Shown: positions 21,088 through 35,100 of the stretch, one piece after another
How positions within the stretch are numbered: the first letter of the stretch is position 1
Layout of the letters: each line of letters starts with the position of its first letter
Assembly (NCBI RefSeq): GCF_016097555.1
Contig: NC_054713.1
Coordinates: forward strand, 14,463,893 to 14,527,892
DNA length: 64,000 bases
Direction of reading: 5' to 3'
Source of the DNA: Gigantopelta aegis
Taxonomy: Eukaryota > Mollusca > Gastropoda > Neomphalida > Peltospiridae
The notes under the pieces: model-generated
Database searches by the model: none
Told to the model about the DNA's origin: nothing
The model's input: only the letters and a program-made list of their open reading frames with translations
Translations under genes and position numbers: made by a program

Positions 21088-22608
21088 TCACTCTTTGGTT
21101 CTTTTCTTCGCTGCACCTCGAATCACTGACTGAACTGTAGTTTCCAATGAATAGAAGGCTTCGAAGTTCACTACGCCACGACACTCCAGATATCGTCTGA
21201 CAGTCACCAGCGATTTCAACGCGTCAGACCCTGTTGTCCTGGTTAACTCGTTTGTTTCCTTGTCGTTGTTTTCGTCTGACTGACCCAATGTTTCAGCATT
21301 CAGAATACTGGCACAGATTTCATCATCGGGCCGTATGCCAAAACACGGTATGTTCTCGTCCACTTTGACAAATTTGTCAAACTCCAATTGGCTTATTCCG
21401 TCAGGTGCCGTATAATGTTCATCAGTTTCTGGTACATCTTCATCTGCACTTCCCAATTGAAACCCTGCTTTTCTGAAACAGCTGATAACAGTTTCCTTTG
21501 TAACTTCAATCCACGATTTTTGAAGCATGTGGATTGCATCCAGTAGACTTATTTCTCGTACGCAGGAATTTGTCTCTATGTTGTTTCCGATGTTAAGTTC
21601 AGCCACGATGCGATGCACAATCTGTTTCTTGTACAGATATTTCAGACTGGTCAAGATTCCTTGCTCACAAGGTTGTTTTGTGTTTAGCGGGAAGAAAAGA
21701 AGTTTGACGTGATCAAGCTTTGAAACAAGGTCCACTGGGTGTTCAGAACAATGGTTGACAATTAGCACAATCTTTCTTTTCTGGGATTTCATATCTCTGT
21801 CCAAATTAAAGCACCACTGTCTAAATATGTCGCTAGTAATCCAGGCACGCTTACTGAGCATGTAATCGACAGGAATACCAGTAACACAGCTGGGGATTTT
21901 GTTTTCACCAATAAGCAGTAGACGTCTTTTGTCGGTTCCCGACATATTGCAGGCAACAAGTGCAGTCATCTTGTCCTCTTCTGTACTTTTATCATTTTTC
22001 TGTTCACTTTTTATAACGTAAATTCCCTCTGGTGTGGCACGGAAATACAGACCGGTTTCTTTTGCAGTATATACATCATTTGGGCTGTATTGCTTCAGCA
22101 GTTTGGGGATATCTTCATTGACCCATTTTTCAGCAGCATGCAAATCTTCGACTTTTTTCGGCTTTTTCGTTGACAAAGAACATTTTTCTTTCCATCGACT
22201 AATCCATCCACTTGTAGGTATGAAGTCGGGTTTGTTTAGTGTTTGCGCTAATGTCTTCGCCTTTTCCTTCAGAACTATCCCTGTAAGTGGAATGTTGTTA
22301 TTGCGGGCTTCCACAAGCCAGCTTTTCATAGCTGATTCGACATCTGTATTTTTTCCAAACCGTTGTCTTTTTCGGTTTGGGTTTTCACTCCGTTCCCAAA
22401 GGGACAAGATTTTAGATTTATTGGTTGCTACTCGTGAAATCTGTGCCTGTGAAACTCCAAATTGTTGAGCAACTTTGGTCTGTGGAACTTTCTTGTTAAG
22501 CTGATCTATAACATTCACCTTCTCGGACAATGACAGCTCAACACGTTTACGTTTTTTACTCACTTTTGTAAATGACGTTTTTGGATTTTCTCTCACTGGA
22601 CTGGCCAT
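21088..22608 (-). CDS. TIGD4/TIGD6-like protein, transposase-derived, acidic triad lost
   Basis: A 506-residue protein from one exon. It resembles vertebrate TIGD4/TIGD6, which derive from pogo/Tigger transposases. Residues 22-75 form a psq/CENP-B helix-turn-helix (LSLSEKVNVIDQL .. KVAQQFGVSQAQISRV). Residues 88-150 form the second CENP-B-type DNA-binding domain (TSGWISRWKEK). Residues 175-345 are the DDE fold. The three acidic positions are changed: YTAKETG has K183 where transposases have Asp (NADETG); LIVNHCSEHP has N285 (normally DN.(S/P)AHP); QPCEQGIL has E315 (usually Asp). I recall the same Lys in vertebrate TIGD4. The Asp/Glu-rich C terminus ends in a short helical region (DALKSLVTVRRYLECRG). 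The intact frame without cutting residues suggests a host DNA-binding protein. No flanking Tigger inverted repeats are seen. Start: the ATG at 22608 is the first in frame. It could instead be a degenerate transposon, but an uninterrupted 506-codon frame argues against that. Confidence 0.85.
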   Translation of the reverse strand: MASPVRENPKTSFTKVSKKRKRVELSLSEKVNVIDQLNKKVPQTKVAQQFGVSQAQISRVATNKSKILSLWERSENPNRKRQRFGKNTDVESAMKSWLVEARNNNIPLTGIVLKEKAKTLAQTLNKPDFIPTSGWISRWKEKCSLSTKKPKKVEDLHAAEKWVNEDIPKLLKQYSPNDVYTAKETGLYFRATPEGIYVIKSEQKNDKSTEEDKMTALVACNMSGTDKRRLLLIGENKIPSCVTGIPVDYMLSKRAWITSDIFRQWCFNLDRDMKSQKRKIVLIVNHCSEHPVDLVSKLDHVKLLFFPLNTKQPCEQGILTSLKYLYKKQIVHRIVAELNIGNNIETNSCVREISLLDAIHMLQKSWIEVTKETVISCFRKAGFQLGSADEDVPETDEHYTAPDGISQLEFDKFVKVDENIPCFGIRPDDEICASILNAETLGQSDENNDKETNELTRTTGSDALKSLVTVRRYLECRGVVNFEAFYSLETTVQSVIRGAAKKRTKE

Positions 22609-23108
22609 GGAGCGCTTTTTTTTGTTTGCTTTTTTTTTTTAAATAAGTCTATTTCACCTTTTAGCCGTCCTTGATCCCAATAACCTTTTAACACAAGCTG
22701 TTTCACTTTGTGCCTGAAATAAAGGCAGCTCTTGAGTGGCAACTGTTAAGAGTTATTTTAATATGTTATCAAAGAAAAAGCTCGCAAACGTTTTGTCAGG
22801 TGTAGCAATTTAGAGTATTAATTTGCGTGTTCAGCGACACCAATCGACGCTAACGTACGCCAACTATTTGACTGGCCCCCGACGTGCTTATAATTAGTTT
22901 AACGTATAATCCAGTCTATCGAACGTTTTGTCTGATCGGTCTGGCTGAACACAAAAAAGTGTTTCCGGTTTGATGTCGGAAACGCTCTTCACAAAATAAG
23001 TCTGTAAACTACTTCCATGTTTTCATCATCCTTCCTAACTTCTCATGTTTTATAACAATTAAAAGTTCTTATGTCTTTTTAATTAATCTGTATTTTATAA
23101 ATTATATC
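22609..23108. promoter_or_regulatory. probable shared promoter, TIGD-like gene and FARSB
   Basis: The two start codons point away from each other across 500 bp. This stretch has more CpG than its surroundings (for example CAATCGACGCTAACGTACG at about 22842-22860), has no SINE, and contains no TATA box I would trust. A bidirectional promoter is inferred from geometry only. Confidence 0.5.
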
Positions 23109-23166
23109 ATGCCAGTAATAAGCGTGAAACGCGACGAACTGTTTAAAGCTCTAGGGAGGACATACA
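23109..23166 (+). CDS. FARSB: FARSB coding exon 1
   Basis: Residues 1-19, [19 protein letters not shown]. The donor GTGCGT leaves phase 1. This exon is too short to appear as an open frame and is identified by match to the conserved N terminus. Confidence 0.93.
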
Positions 23167-26100
23167 GTGCGTACCAACTTGTCATATGTTTCCGTTAACT
23201 CTTAAACTCGTGCCGTTGTGAGAAGCACTTCATGACAAAACTAGATGCACTACATTCCACCCTCCCACAATTACATGAATAAGAATTTATGAATTAGAGT
23301 TGTGTGAAAAAGTTCGACCCGTACCCCTCTATATCAAGGCTCTAAAGACTAACTAACACTAAAAGTAACCTGAACTTAAACTTAACCATTGAAAGGTGTG
23401 GGGGCTAACCATCGAAAGCATGCCAAGTTGTGCATAGACAATTTCAAATACTGGACAAGAATGAGTAGCAGAAGGCTAAAAATATGTACAAATGACTCGA
23501 CAGGCGATTGGTTTATTTTAATAATCATCAGAGTAGTTAAAATTATCGAAAATTACAGATTTGTTATTTAGTGTACAGTAAATAATTGTACTTAGGAGGT
23601 GGCAGACATATTCTATAACCGTACCCAGAAGGCAACCATATTTTTAGGGTCGACTTTGGTATTCCCCACATCCGTTCCCAAATAGGTTTTTTAATTACTT
23701 GGGACCAAACCAAACCGTCCGAACCAAAATCATAAATGCTAACAACTACCTGTATGATAAATTGCTCTCCTACCTTTATTTTTCGTTAGATTTTACCCAC
23801 ATTTTGTCCAGACAGAAACATTGAAAAAACCATTACCATGACAGATTCCACATACTAGATGATAACTATGTCACCTACATGTATATCGACTTCGCTGAGA
23901 TCGCATAGGGCAAAAAGCATGTATAATTTTGTGTCAGCTGCCATTTTGCCTTTTTATGGAATACTCTCTAAGAGGGGTGAAAGGATATGACTTAATTTAA
24001 CGTCATAACATGTTATTATATGAAAGCAAACGTGATGACGTCATATTATTTTTATTTTTATTTTATTTTTTATTTTTTTAAAGATACCACTAGAGAACAT
24101 TGATTTTATAGTAATTATGTCACATACTTTGGAGGCTCTCACCCTTCTAGAAGAGTATTCCATAAAAAAGCAAAATATGGCACACAGCAGAAAACATGCT
24201 GCATGTTTTTTGTCCTATGCGATATCAACGAAGTCGATACTGGTGACATCGTTACTGTCTCATATGTGGAATATATGTCACTGTAATGGTTTTTGCACAA
24301 CTGGTGTATGGACAAAATTTGGTGAAAATGTAACAGTAATTAAATGTAGGAGAGTACTTTATTGTAGTTGTTAACATTTGGTTTTGACTTTAATTACTAA
24401 CTGAATATTATGCCAAAATTGGTTAAAACTGTTGAGCATTTTTGGGGGGAGGGGAAGGGGGCTTAGCCCCATGTAACACCATGGATCCAACGTGGATACA
24501 TTCCTGAGAAACCTACGGTACATGTATATGTTTGTCTAAATTATCAATGTTTTTTACTTTGAACATGTATACCAGGTATACTAATAAGTAACTAAAGATT
24601 TATTATGTGTACTTTTTAGGTATTTGCAATGGGGTCAAGTAATACAGAAAGGATTTATACAAGTTTATTATATACATATTTCATGTGTGTACATATACTT
24701 GCAGTATATAATACATAATTTTAAATAAATATCTTTCATAAATCCATTTTTGAGAAAGAAAGAACCATGCTGATGTGTACATATTGTGTTGTAGGTGAGG
24801 AGGAATTTGACGAGCTGTGTTTTGAATTTGGAGTAGAATTGGATGAAGTCGTGAGTAGAGATGTTCATCACATCAAAACATTTCACATTGTCACAAACCA
24901 CTTTTTATTTATCATTATGACAGTACAAATTTATGATGGTCAAGATATTTAATTCTGTAGAATTTGTTTACTGCATCTACTTTAGGGAAAACTCGTTGAA
25001 TCCATTCAGCTTATTGTTTTCTTCCTCGTTCTAACCAGTGCAGCACAACTGGTCAATTAATGCCGTGGTATGTGCTTTCCTGTCTGTGGGAATGTGCATA
25101 TAAAAGATCCCTTGCTGCTATTGGAAAAATGTAGTGGGTTTCTTCTGATAACTGTGTCAGAATTATCAAATGTTTGATATCCATCTCGATGATTAATTAA
25201 TCAATGTGCTCTAGTGGTGTTGTTAAACAAAAAAACTAACTTTCCTACATGCGTGGTGGAACACTCGCTTGAAGTGCTTAGTTCAAACCACCTCAGTGGA
25301 CCCATTTTCTGGTTGTGTTTTTTACTGTTCCAGTCTGTGCTCCACAACAGTAATAAGAAAGGTCATGGTATGTGATGCTCTGCCCCCACCCGCTTCCGAT
25401 CCTGGTCGGGCTTCCGGTGCTCTCTTGTACATGCCAGCGCAGGCGTTCCCTCCTCCATCCCACCCACCCGAACCCTTTCCTGTTCTGGACGGAGGAGCCA
25501 ACCCTGGTGGACACCTGTGCCTATGACAGGCGTGCATTACAACAGCTTGCGCTGAATGTGCACATTAAGCCATATGACCTGACATGACCTGACCTGACCT
25601 GATGCTCTGTCTGTGTGAAAAGTGCATATCTCCTGAAAACTTAGAATTGTCAAAAATTATTGATATCCAATAGTTGATGATTGATAAATAAATATGCTTT
25701 GATGGTGTTGTCGTTCCAGTCAGTGCTCCATGACTGGTATATCAAAAGCCTGTCTGTGGGAAAGTGCATATGAAAGATCTCTTGCTGCAAATGGAAAAAT
25801 GTAGTGGGTTTCCACTGATGACTATGAGTCAAAATTACCAAATGTTTTAACTTTGCACATGTATAGTTTGATAATTCTAAATATATAATTATACACACTG
25901 TCTTATTATTGTATACCTTCAGGAATACTGACTACTAGAAGGTCATGTACCAGGTATGAATAATATGATTGCTAGCAGGGCTCAAACTTAAAGACACTCG
26001 TTCAGTATTTCTGCTAGAAAGAAATGTTTGAGTATGGCTCTATGGAATTGAATGCAACCACAGTCAGCAGGGGGTATGGGGGGGGGCCTCCCCCAGAAAG

Positions 26101-29100
26101 AAAATGGGTTACGTTTAGGGTTAAGGTTAAGAAAATCATACAGTAATGATAAGAGTAATTAATTTTGTCAAAAGGTTAACTTTAAAAAAAAATCTGCCAA
26201 AACATTTGGGTATGGTGCCATACCCGTTTTACCCTCTGGCAGAAATCCTGTTGTTACTTATGGCAATTGTGAGCCTATCCACAGCAAGTTTAAACAGTAA
26301 CTTCTACGACAAATAACCATTAAATTAAAAACTAAAAAAATTATCCCTTTAACCGACAGCATTAATTTTGTATCCAGCAGCAAACTTTTATAAACAGCCA
26401 TCAGTAAATCCTCTGACCATTGGCAGTTCATGTTGCAGTTGCCGTCAGTGTCACCGTTAATTTCAAGCCCTGTGATAGTCATCTGAGTGTATTACACATT
26501 TGTTATCTTATTGTTTGTAGACCTCAGAAAAGGAACAGATCGAGCGGGAACAAGGAAAGGAAAAAGCTAAAGATGCGTCCGACATCATCGAATATAAGAT
26601 TGACATTCCAGCCAATCGGTAAATTACATGTATTTGGACATAAACTAATCTGAACATTAGTTTTCATGAATCACTTTTAGGCTTTTTGGGTGTATACCAT
26701 CAAATCAAATCCCATAGACGACAATAGTAACATATGTGGCTAAAACTCCTACCTGCAGTGTATCAATCGACATAAATGCCACGGATATAAATACTACCAC
26801 CCCTCACCCTTAAAGTGAATCAGAAAACATTGGGGGTCAAGCTACTCATTTCTTAGGTAATGGGTAGCGTCTATGACTACCCTAGTTCCACACAAATTTC
26901 AAGTACTTTTTTTTACAGGTACCCCATACATGTTTCAAACAAAGGCTACTTGACACAGTGGTACTAGATGAAATAAAATTGCATACATTTTTTGCCCAGA
27001 TGAAACTATTTTTTACAACCAACACACTCACATTTATCACCAATCACAGGACTGTTCACTTCTATATGAAAAGTTGGGTGCACCTCGAACTTTGACCCAG
27101 CCAGAAGTTATTTGGTTTAGTACTACCTTCTGCCAGAAAAAACCCTCAAATTACTTTGAGAGTACATAATAAAAACGAAACGGATCATACGTTTCTATGT
27201 GGTTGTTGAATTGGACACTGCATTTCATTTTCCTCTCGTTCCAGCCAGTGCACCACAAATAGTATATCAGTGGCCGTGGTATGTGCTATCCTGTCTGTCG
27301 GATGGTGCATATAAAAGGTCTCTTGCTACTAATGGAAAAATGTAGCTGGTTTTCATTCCTAAGACTACATGTATATGTGAAAATTGACATCCAATAGCCA
27401 ATGATTAATAAATCAATGTGCTCTAGTGATGTCATAAAAAAAAAAAAACTTTCCATTTACTTTGACAGATGTAAAACTTTTAGGATATGTACTTTTACCT
27501 TTCGTACTTTTGGTATCTTCAGTGCATAACTGCATTGAAAATTCCCGGGTAATGTATGCTTTTAAATTTGCCAACTTGTACAAACTTTATGTGCACACAT
27601 TTTCCCCACTGTTTTACAGTATTTAATAAGATTGTGCATTGATGCAGTTTGATTCCTGAATGTTATCGTAATTGTTATTAAATTGTTTCTTAAATATCAT
27701 GTGTACATGTATGACAATGCTTGATTTACAATTTGCGTTGCATTTCAGATATGACCTGTTGTGTATGGAAGGTCTCACCCGAGGAATATTGGTCTTCCTA
27801 GAAAAGTATGTAAACAGTTTGATAGATTTGTCATTTGTGTCAGAAAATACCAATTTAGTGGTGGACAATATATCAAAATCTTAGGTAACCAGAAGTCAGT
27901 TCTCGTGATTTTTACTTAACCGATTGTTCAGTTATGTGAATAATGTTTTAATCATTTATTGCCTACCAGAATATATAAGTTACAAAAAATCTGTTAAATG
28001 AATAATTGTTTTCTTTTCTTATCCGTTTTACAACTATAAATCTGACTGATGCATTGGCAGTGGACTTCTGTATAATATTTGATACGTAAAATATTATTTT
28101 GGGGCGGGACGTAGTCCAGTGGTAGAGCAATGGCTTGATGCACGGTCAGTCTGAGATCGATCCCTGTCAGTGGGCTCATTGAGCTGTTTCTCGTTCCAGT
28201 CAGTGCACCACGACTGGCATATCAAAAGCTGTGGTATGTACTACCTGTCTGTGAGGTGGTGCATATAAAAGATCCCTTGCTGCTAATGGAAAAATGTAGT
28301 GGGTTCTTCTCTATGACTGTCAAAATTACCAAATGTTTGACATCCAATAGCCAGTGATTAATAAATCAATGTGCTCCAGTGTTGTTGTTAAACAGAAAAA
28401 CAATTTGTCTTTAAAATAGCTTATTGATCAATGTAACCTTAGTAATGGACTTGAGATAGAGAATACTGAATGAGTGGCCATTACATACCATTTATCTTAC
28501 AATGAGTTGTTTTAAAACGTATGAATGCGAGATGGGTACATTTCTAAACTAACACTGATGTAGTATTGTATACTTACATCCTCAGAAACCAGGTTTTAAG
28601 CAAATTTAAACGTCTTCTCCGACTAAAACATGTTTATAGCCCTTGCACTTATAGCTAACTTTATGCATCACAGACAAAATTAATTTCATATTAACTTTTT
28701 TTCATTGAATGGCATAAGCGTACAAGATGGGGACAGTGGGGGCAACTGACCCCCAGTGCTGGAGCAAAACCTTAAATTCGGGCAAAAATTATACAGATAT
28801 TCGGGCAAAATGTGCTAACCCAAGACTTTTTAACCATGTATTTCCATCATTCTACATTCAAAATTAGTTGTAATCCATGTAAAACTGCATAGTAACTCAT
28901 TTGCAACCTTATATAACTGTTTGGTAGTAATATAATATGAATAAATGATGTTATCCATATTTGGGTATTTTCATTTAATTTGGGCAAAAACCAGCCTCCC
29001 TTCCCCCCCCCCCCCCCCCCCCCCCCCCCACCCCCTTACAAAAATGTGAACCCATACGCCTGTGTTGAATGGTATGGCATTAGCGACCTGGTCCATCACC

Positions 29101-32100
29101 TAGGAGCAGCATACAGTTTTCAGGTTATTAGTAATTAAGTGTATATCAAAGATAACAAATGACGTTCTCACCAACAGGTGTGTAAGAAAAGATGTTATTT
29201 AATGATGTATTAACAGATTCTCACTAATAGAGGCAATCCTTTTTTATTATTATTAAAATGTTTAAACATTTAAATGTGTCATTTGTTACTGACATAAGTT
29301 TCCATAAAACAATGGATGATTTCTTGTTTTTGTTAAGAATCAAGGCACCAAGATACAAGGCTGTGACCCCGCCTCATGGCGAAATACAACAACTACTTAT
29401 ACAGCCAACGGTAAGTCACTTTAAAAACACAGCTACAATCTCTCATATATATGTATTCTTAAAGGCACAAACCCTAGTTTTAAATGTAAAAATTAACACC
29501 AAGTTTGGTTAATCTATAAACATGTAACACATTTGGATAAACTTGTAACAGAGTGAAAATAAATGTCTGTGTTGTTTAAACAGGGAATACATACTTGAGC
29601 TCAACTCGATAACTGTTACTTCTCAGATGTAGGTGCATTTTAAGAATTGTGAAAATATTTCCTCCAGGTAACACAAAAACCAGGATGACTAGAAACATTT
29701 TTGATGTACGAAAATAGATATTCTAAACAATAAACTGGAAGTGATGTCGAATTTAAATTATAAAAAAACAACTCTAATAGTGAAAAATATGTTGTAGTGT
29801 TTAAGAATTATGTTTTGTCACTTTAATATTTACACACTGAAGTAGTAAAATGTAATATTACAGAATAGAGAGACAAGATTGCAGTGTATACCACCAAATC
29901 AAATTCCATAGACGACATTAGTAACATATGGCTAAAACTGTTATGTGCAGTATTTCAATGGACATATACACCATGGATATAAATACTACTACCTCTCACC
30001 CTTAAAGTAAATCAGAAAAAATTGGGGGGTTAAGCTGCCCATTTCAGACATAATGGGAAGCGTCTATGACTAGCCCAGTTCTGCACAAAAATTGTTCATG
30101 CTATTTTTAGTAGCACCGCTCACATTTGAAGCACAGTGGTACTTGATACATTGATACTACATGTAGTTCAAATTATATTACAGAAATTTACTGTCCAGAT
30201 GAAACCACATTTTATCAAAACAAACACGCTCACATTTATCACCAATGGCAGGACCGGTAGTCTCGACTGTGGGATGAAAAGTTCAGTGCACCTCGAACTT
30301 TGACCCACTCGGATACTATTTGGTATAGCAGCTTTATTTAATTAAATAATGTTATGTGCCAAGAATTTGGGAAATATATTTCTTGTTTTAAATTTCACTG
30401 TCTGCATGTTTAAGTGGTTTTGTCATCCTGTTTGTAGTGGTCTTTAAGTGCTGGATGTTTACCTCAATAAACTGGTCTCGGTGGTGTCGTGGTTTGGCCA
30501 TCGGTCTACAGGCTGGTACATGTAGGTACTGGGTTCGGATCCCAGTCGAGGCATGGGATTTTTAATCCAGATACCGACTCCAAACCCTAAGTGAGTGCTC
30601 CGCAAGGCTCAGTGGGTAGGTGTAAACCACTTGCACCGACCAGTGATCCATAACTGGTTCAACGAAGGCCATGGTTTGTGCTATCCTGCCTGTGGGAAGT
30701 GCAAATAAAAGATCCCATGCTGCCTGTCGTAAAAGAGTAACCTATGTGACGACAGCGGGTTTCCTTAAAAAAAACAGTGTCAGATTGACCATATGTTTGA
30801 CGTCCAATAGCCGATGATAAGATAAAAAAAATCAATGTGCCCTAGTGGCGTCGTTAAATAAAACAAACTACTTTTTTACCTCAGTAATTTCATATGTACA
30901 ATAGAGAGAGAGAAAGAGAGAGAGATAGAGAGAGAGAGAGGGGGGGGGGGGCAGGCTATTTGATGGGGGGTTTTCAAATATGATTTTTATGTCAATGAGT
31001 GATGTGTGAAAACCATATTTTCACGAATTGCAAATACGATCGGATGCATTGGTAATCATCAAATTTAAATACGAAGAAACCAGACAAAGGGAGATAATTT
31101 AATCATGCACTTTCAACAAAAAAGTAAATACGATTTCTATATTTTCACTATAGCTAAAATACAGTGAAAATATGACTTTTCACCGGATATCACTTTTATA
31201 GTTTCCGTAGATTTATATATTTCATTGCTCTGTATAGAATAAATAAGTATATCAGGACACAAAATGAAGTATTAAGGTAACCAGAAACCAATGTTTGCAA
31301 ATCATCTGTTATCAGAACTTGCTAACAATAAAACCCAAGTGAAAACTGAACAAAATATCTATTGACCCTTAATTTATTTTCTTCTAATGACGTATAACTT
31401 TAGTTGTTAAAAAGACTTAAGTAAGTCACAGACATCTTGACAATAAAGTCAAACTGAACAATATCTTTAATGTGTGTATTTTGCAGACCGCCCAAGTTCG
31501 ACCCCATGCCGTGGCTGCTGTACTGAGGAGGGTGACATTCACTCCAGTAAGTATTGGTTTATACTGGATTCATCTTGCTAGTATTTCGTCTGGCTTGTTT
31601 TAGCATGGTGTGGCATCATGCCTCAGTAGTCTAGCGTCATCTAGCCTTAATCAGCGTCATTGTGCTCTGAGATTAAACAGCCTTTTTTCAATAATTAATT
31701 CTAAAATTGCCTTTATAAATGACCAAAATATAATTATACAGTGAAACCTCTCAAAGCCAGACCTTCTGTAAACTGGAATTCCCTCAAAACCAGACGTTTT
31801 TCATGGTCCTTTTAAAAAAAATAAGTATGGAACTTAACCTCTCTAAACTGGATACCTCTTAACACAGGACATTTTACTTGGTCCCAAGTGTGTCCGGTTT
31901 AGAGAGGTTTCACTGTATATATTACTTAATAAAATACCCCTGTTATATATTTTGCTATTCATTTATTAATGCAAGTACATTAATTACATTTAGTTTTATT
32001 TTAATAAATTTTTAGTTCTTAATGAAAAACCAATTGCTCTGAAAATGGTGAAAATGCTCCAAAAGTGTTCAGGCTACCTACCATTCCTTGCCAGATATCT

Positions 32101-35100
32101 AGGGAAAACACTTGCCAGTTATAATGGTAGTCATTTGTCTCAGGGGTAGGAGTTAGCTCAGTTGGTAGAGTGCTCGCCTGAGATGCTTTTGGTTGTAGGA
32201 TCAAAGCCTCTCGCTGGGCCGATTCTCTGATTGTTTTTTTTTCTTCTTTCTTTCTCAGCCACTGCCACAAAACAAATACATATTATTAGGTTATGTTCAT
32301 TGTAGCTGAAAAATCCTGAAAAAGGTTGTGGAAAATTGTTTGTATCCTGTCATATAGCTAAGTTGTGTATCATGTCACTGTGCTTGAACTCAAATTAAAT
32401 ACGTTTTCATTTGTTTATGAGAGAGACATTGGTGTGTTCAGTGTTTTAGATTGCACGAAGGTCAAGGTGATAAACATTGTGCCCGAAATAATCCCGCCCT
32501 GATTAAGTATAAACATGCTAACGTCTATACATTTCACCTCAAAACTGCTGAAATCTTACAAAAATTAAATAACTTGAATGAATGAATGAATGAATGAATG
32601 AATGAATGTTTAACGACACCCCAGTACAAAAATACACCGGCTATTGGATGTCAGAAAAGTTTATGTGGAAATATAAAATAACTTGAACATTTCAACAGTT
32701 GTTAAAATCTTTACTCCTTGTATATACGAGCGGGACATAGCCCAGTGGGACAAAGCTTGACCCATGAGGTTATCAAGTCGACGACTCCATGCTGATACAG
32801 TCTCACCTTCCTCTTTCCTGGCATTATAAAACTGCGCCATCAGAGTTTCACAGGAAGCTACAATATCATAAATACTCTTTAGCTTGTCTATCAGCTGATA
32901 CACATTCACCCCTCAGAGACTGTCGAACAGCTTGTGTGATAGCCTCATATAAAAACGACTTTGTCTTCAAAAGACACTCCACCTCATATAACCACACATC
33001 AAAATCTACATGACCCTTCGCAGAAGGGTCACCAGAAAAGTAAGAAACTTTGAGGGGAGGTATATATGAAGTGGTAGAAGACTTCACTTCCTCCTTTGGC
33101 TGTTTGTTCTGCGATTCCACATACTGCTGCATCCATTCAAATAAAACCTGAGGAGTATCAGCTTTGGGTTTTAAGTTCATCTCAGCAAGAGTCTGAGCCA
33201 AGGCTTCTATTTCCTCAACACTCATAGCTTCTGCCATTTTGACAAACAACTATGACACTAATCAAATATAAAATACACTACTAATAACACTAGCTAACGC
33301 CTGCAATAAATACAAACTAGTGAGTAAATGGCCTGCAACACAACAAAATACAATTTAATAACACTTGCTGCAATATGAAATAAATGCAAGCTGTGAATTA
33401 ATAACCTGCAATGAAACCAAATTTGATTATTTCATCAACCAATCTATGTACATCAAATATCAAACACCATTGCAATCATAACTATTCACATGTACATGTA
33501 TGCATCCACAACACAACAAGAACAGACACTAAAGTACTAATCGAATTTATACCCAGGTGATTTTCCAATCTTATATATTAGTTATGAAAATCCCTGGAGT
33601 AAAAACCATAAAAATGTGTCAGTATTATCATGACCTGTTATGGTATTCAAACAACCGGTACAAAAAATGACAATAAATGACCTGTTTTAGATAGAAATAT
33701 GAGATTGTATTTACAATTTTACTGCAAAACATATGTAATTTGAAACAGACTATAACACCCAGATTGATATTGATTAAAGTTGAGGGGTCAAATCACAAGT
33801 ACTAAGCTAAGCAGAGGGGTGTGTTCAATATAAAACTGGGTGTTATAGTCTGTTTCAAATTACATGTTTTGCGGTAAACTTGTAAATACATCTCATATTT
33901 CTATCTATAACAGGTCATTTATTGTCCTTTTTTTTATCGGTTGTTTGAATACCATAACAGGTCATGATAATACTGACACATTTTTATGGTTTTTATTCCA
34001 GGGATTTTCATAACTAATATATAACACTGGAAAATCACCTGGGTATAATTTTGATTAGTACTTTAGTTGTGCTATTTCTAATGTACTAATATCTGAAAAG
34101 TAAAGCCAGCAATTCTATCAAATCACTGTAACATGAATAACAAATCATTGAATATAATCAATGTTCAGTGCTTGTGCCAAGTGCAAGTGCTGCAAGTACA
34201 ATTCTAACCTAACACCAACCCAAATGACAGTCCATTAGTCTTTGGTTGTCAAATGTCAAAGGGTTTATAAATGAAAATGTCACATCAAGAATATCAAAAC
34301 AAAAGATGGAAGAAGAAAATTAAAATCTGTGCAAATGGTTAATACATATACTAATTAATAACTATTTATTTATTTATTTTAAATTAATTAAATTAACTAG
34401 ACAAAATTTCTAAATTAAATTATCAAATTAAATAACAAAATCAAATTTACCTAAGTTCATCAAAAATAAACAAAACAACCAAACTAAATATTAAATCCAA
34501 ACTAAATAAAGTAACTAAACAAATCAATCAATTCAAATAATTAAATCAGGTTCACCAACTGAATGAAACAATGAAGTCCAAATTTTGTTTTAATCAAGTT
34601 AACCAAATTAAACACAAAGTCAAACAATTAAATCAACCAAACTAAATAATGACAATTTTAATTATTCAAGCAAGTTAACTAGTTAATAAAAATAAATTGA
34701 ATTAATAAATATGCAACTCTATGCTAAAAATTTTTTTTTTTAAACTGTAGAGTGTTTCCAAACAATTAACAAAACATTTAGTCAAAACCAAAACACATGG
34801 AAAAATTAAATATGTAAACAAAGACAGATAATTAAAAAGAAAATTAAATATGTAAAATATGTACCTTTTTTCTAAAAGTACATGAACAAAAATAGAAAAA
34901 AAACTAACAAAACAAAACAAAAGAATTTTTTTAAAAATTAAACATGTAAACAAACAATAACAAAACAATTAGATTTGTAAACAGTAATGGACAAAACAAA
35001 CTAAACAAATTTAATTATGTATTTAGAAGAATAAAGTCTAATTAATTATTAAAGTAGCAAAGAAAAAAAATCAAATTAAATATAAACCATCCAAAGACTT

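Noticed and set aside
21527-22468. Plus-strand frames across the TIGD-like gene
   Set aside because: Shadows of the - strand coding sequence.
32145-32225. Possible tRNA gene
   Set aside because: It has A- and B-box-like motifs but no cloverleaf with a proper anticodon stem or acceptor pairing that I can draw; a SINE head is more likely.
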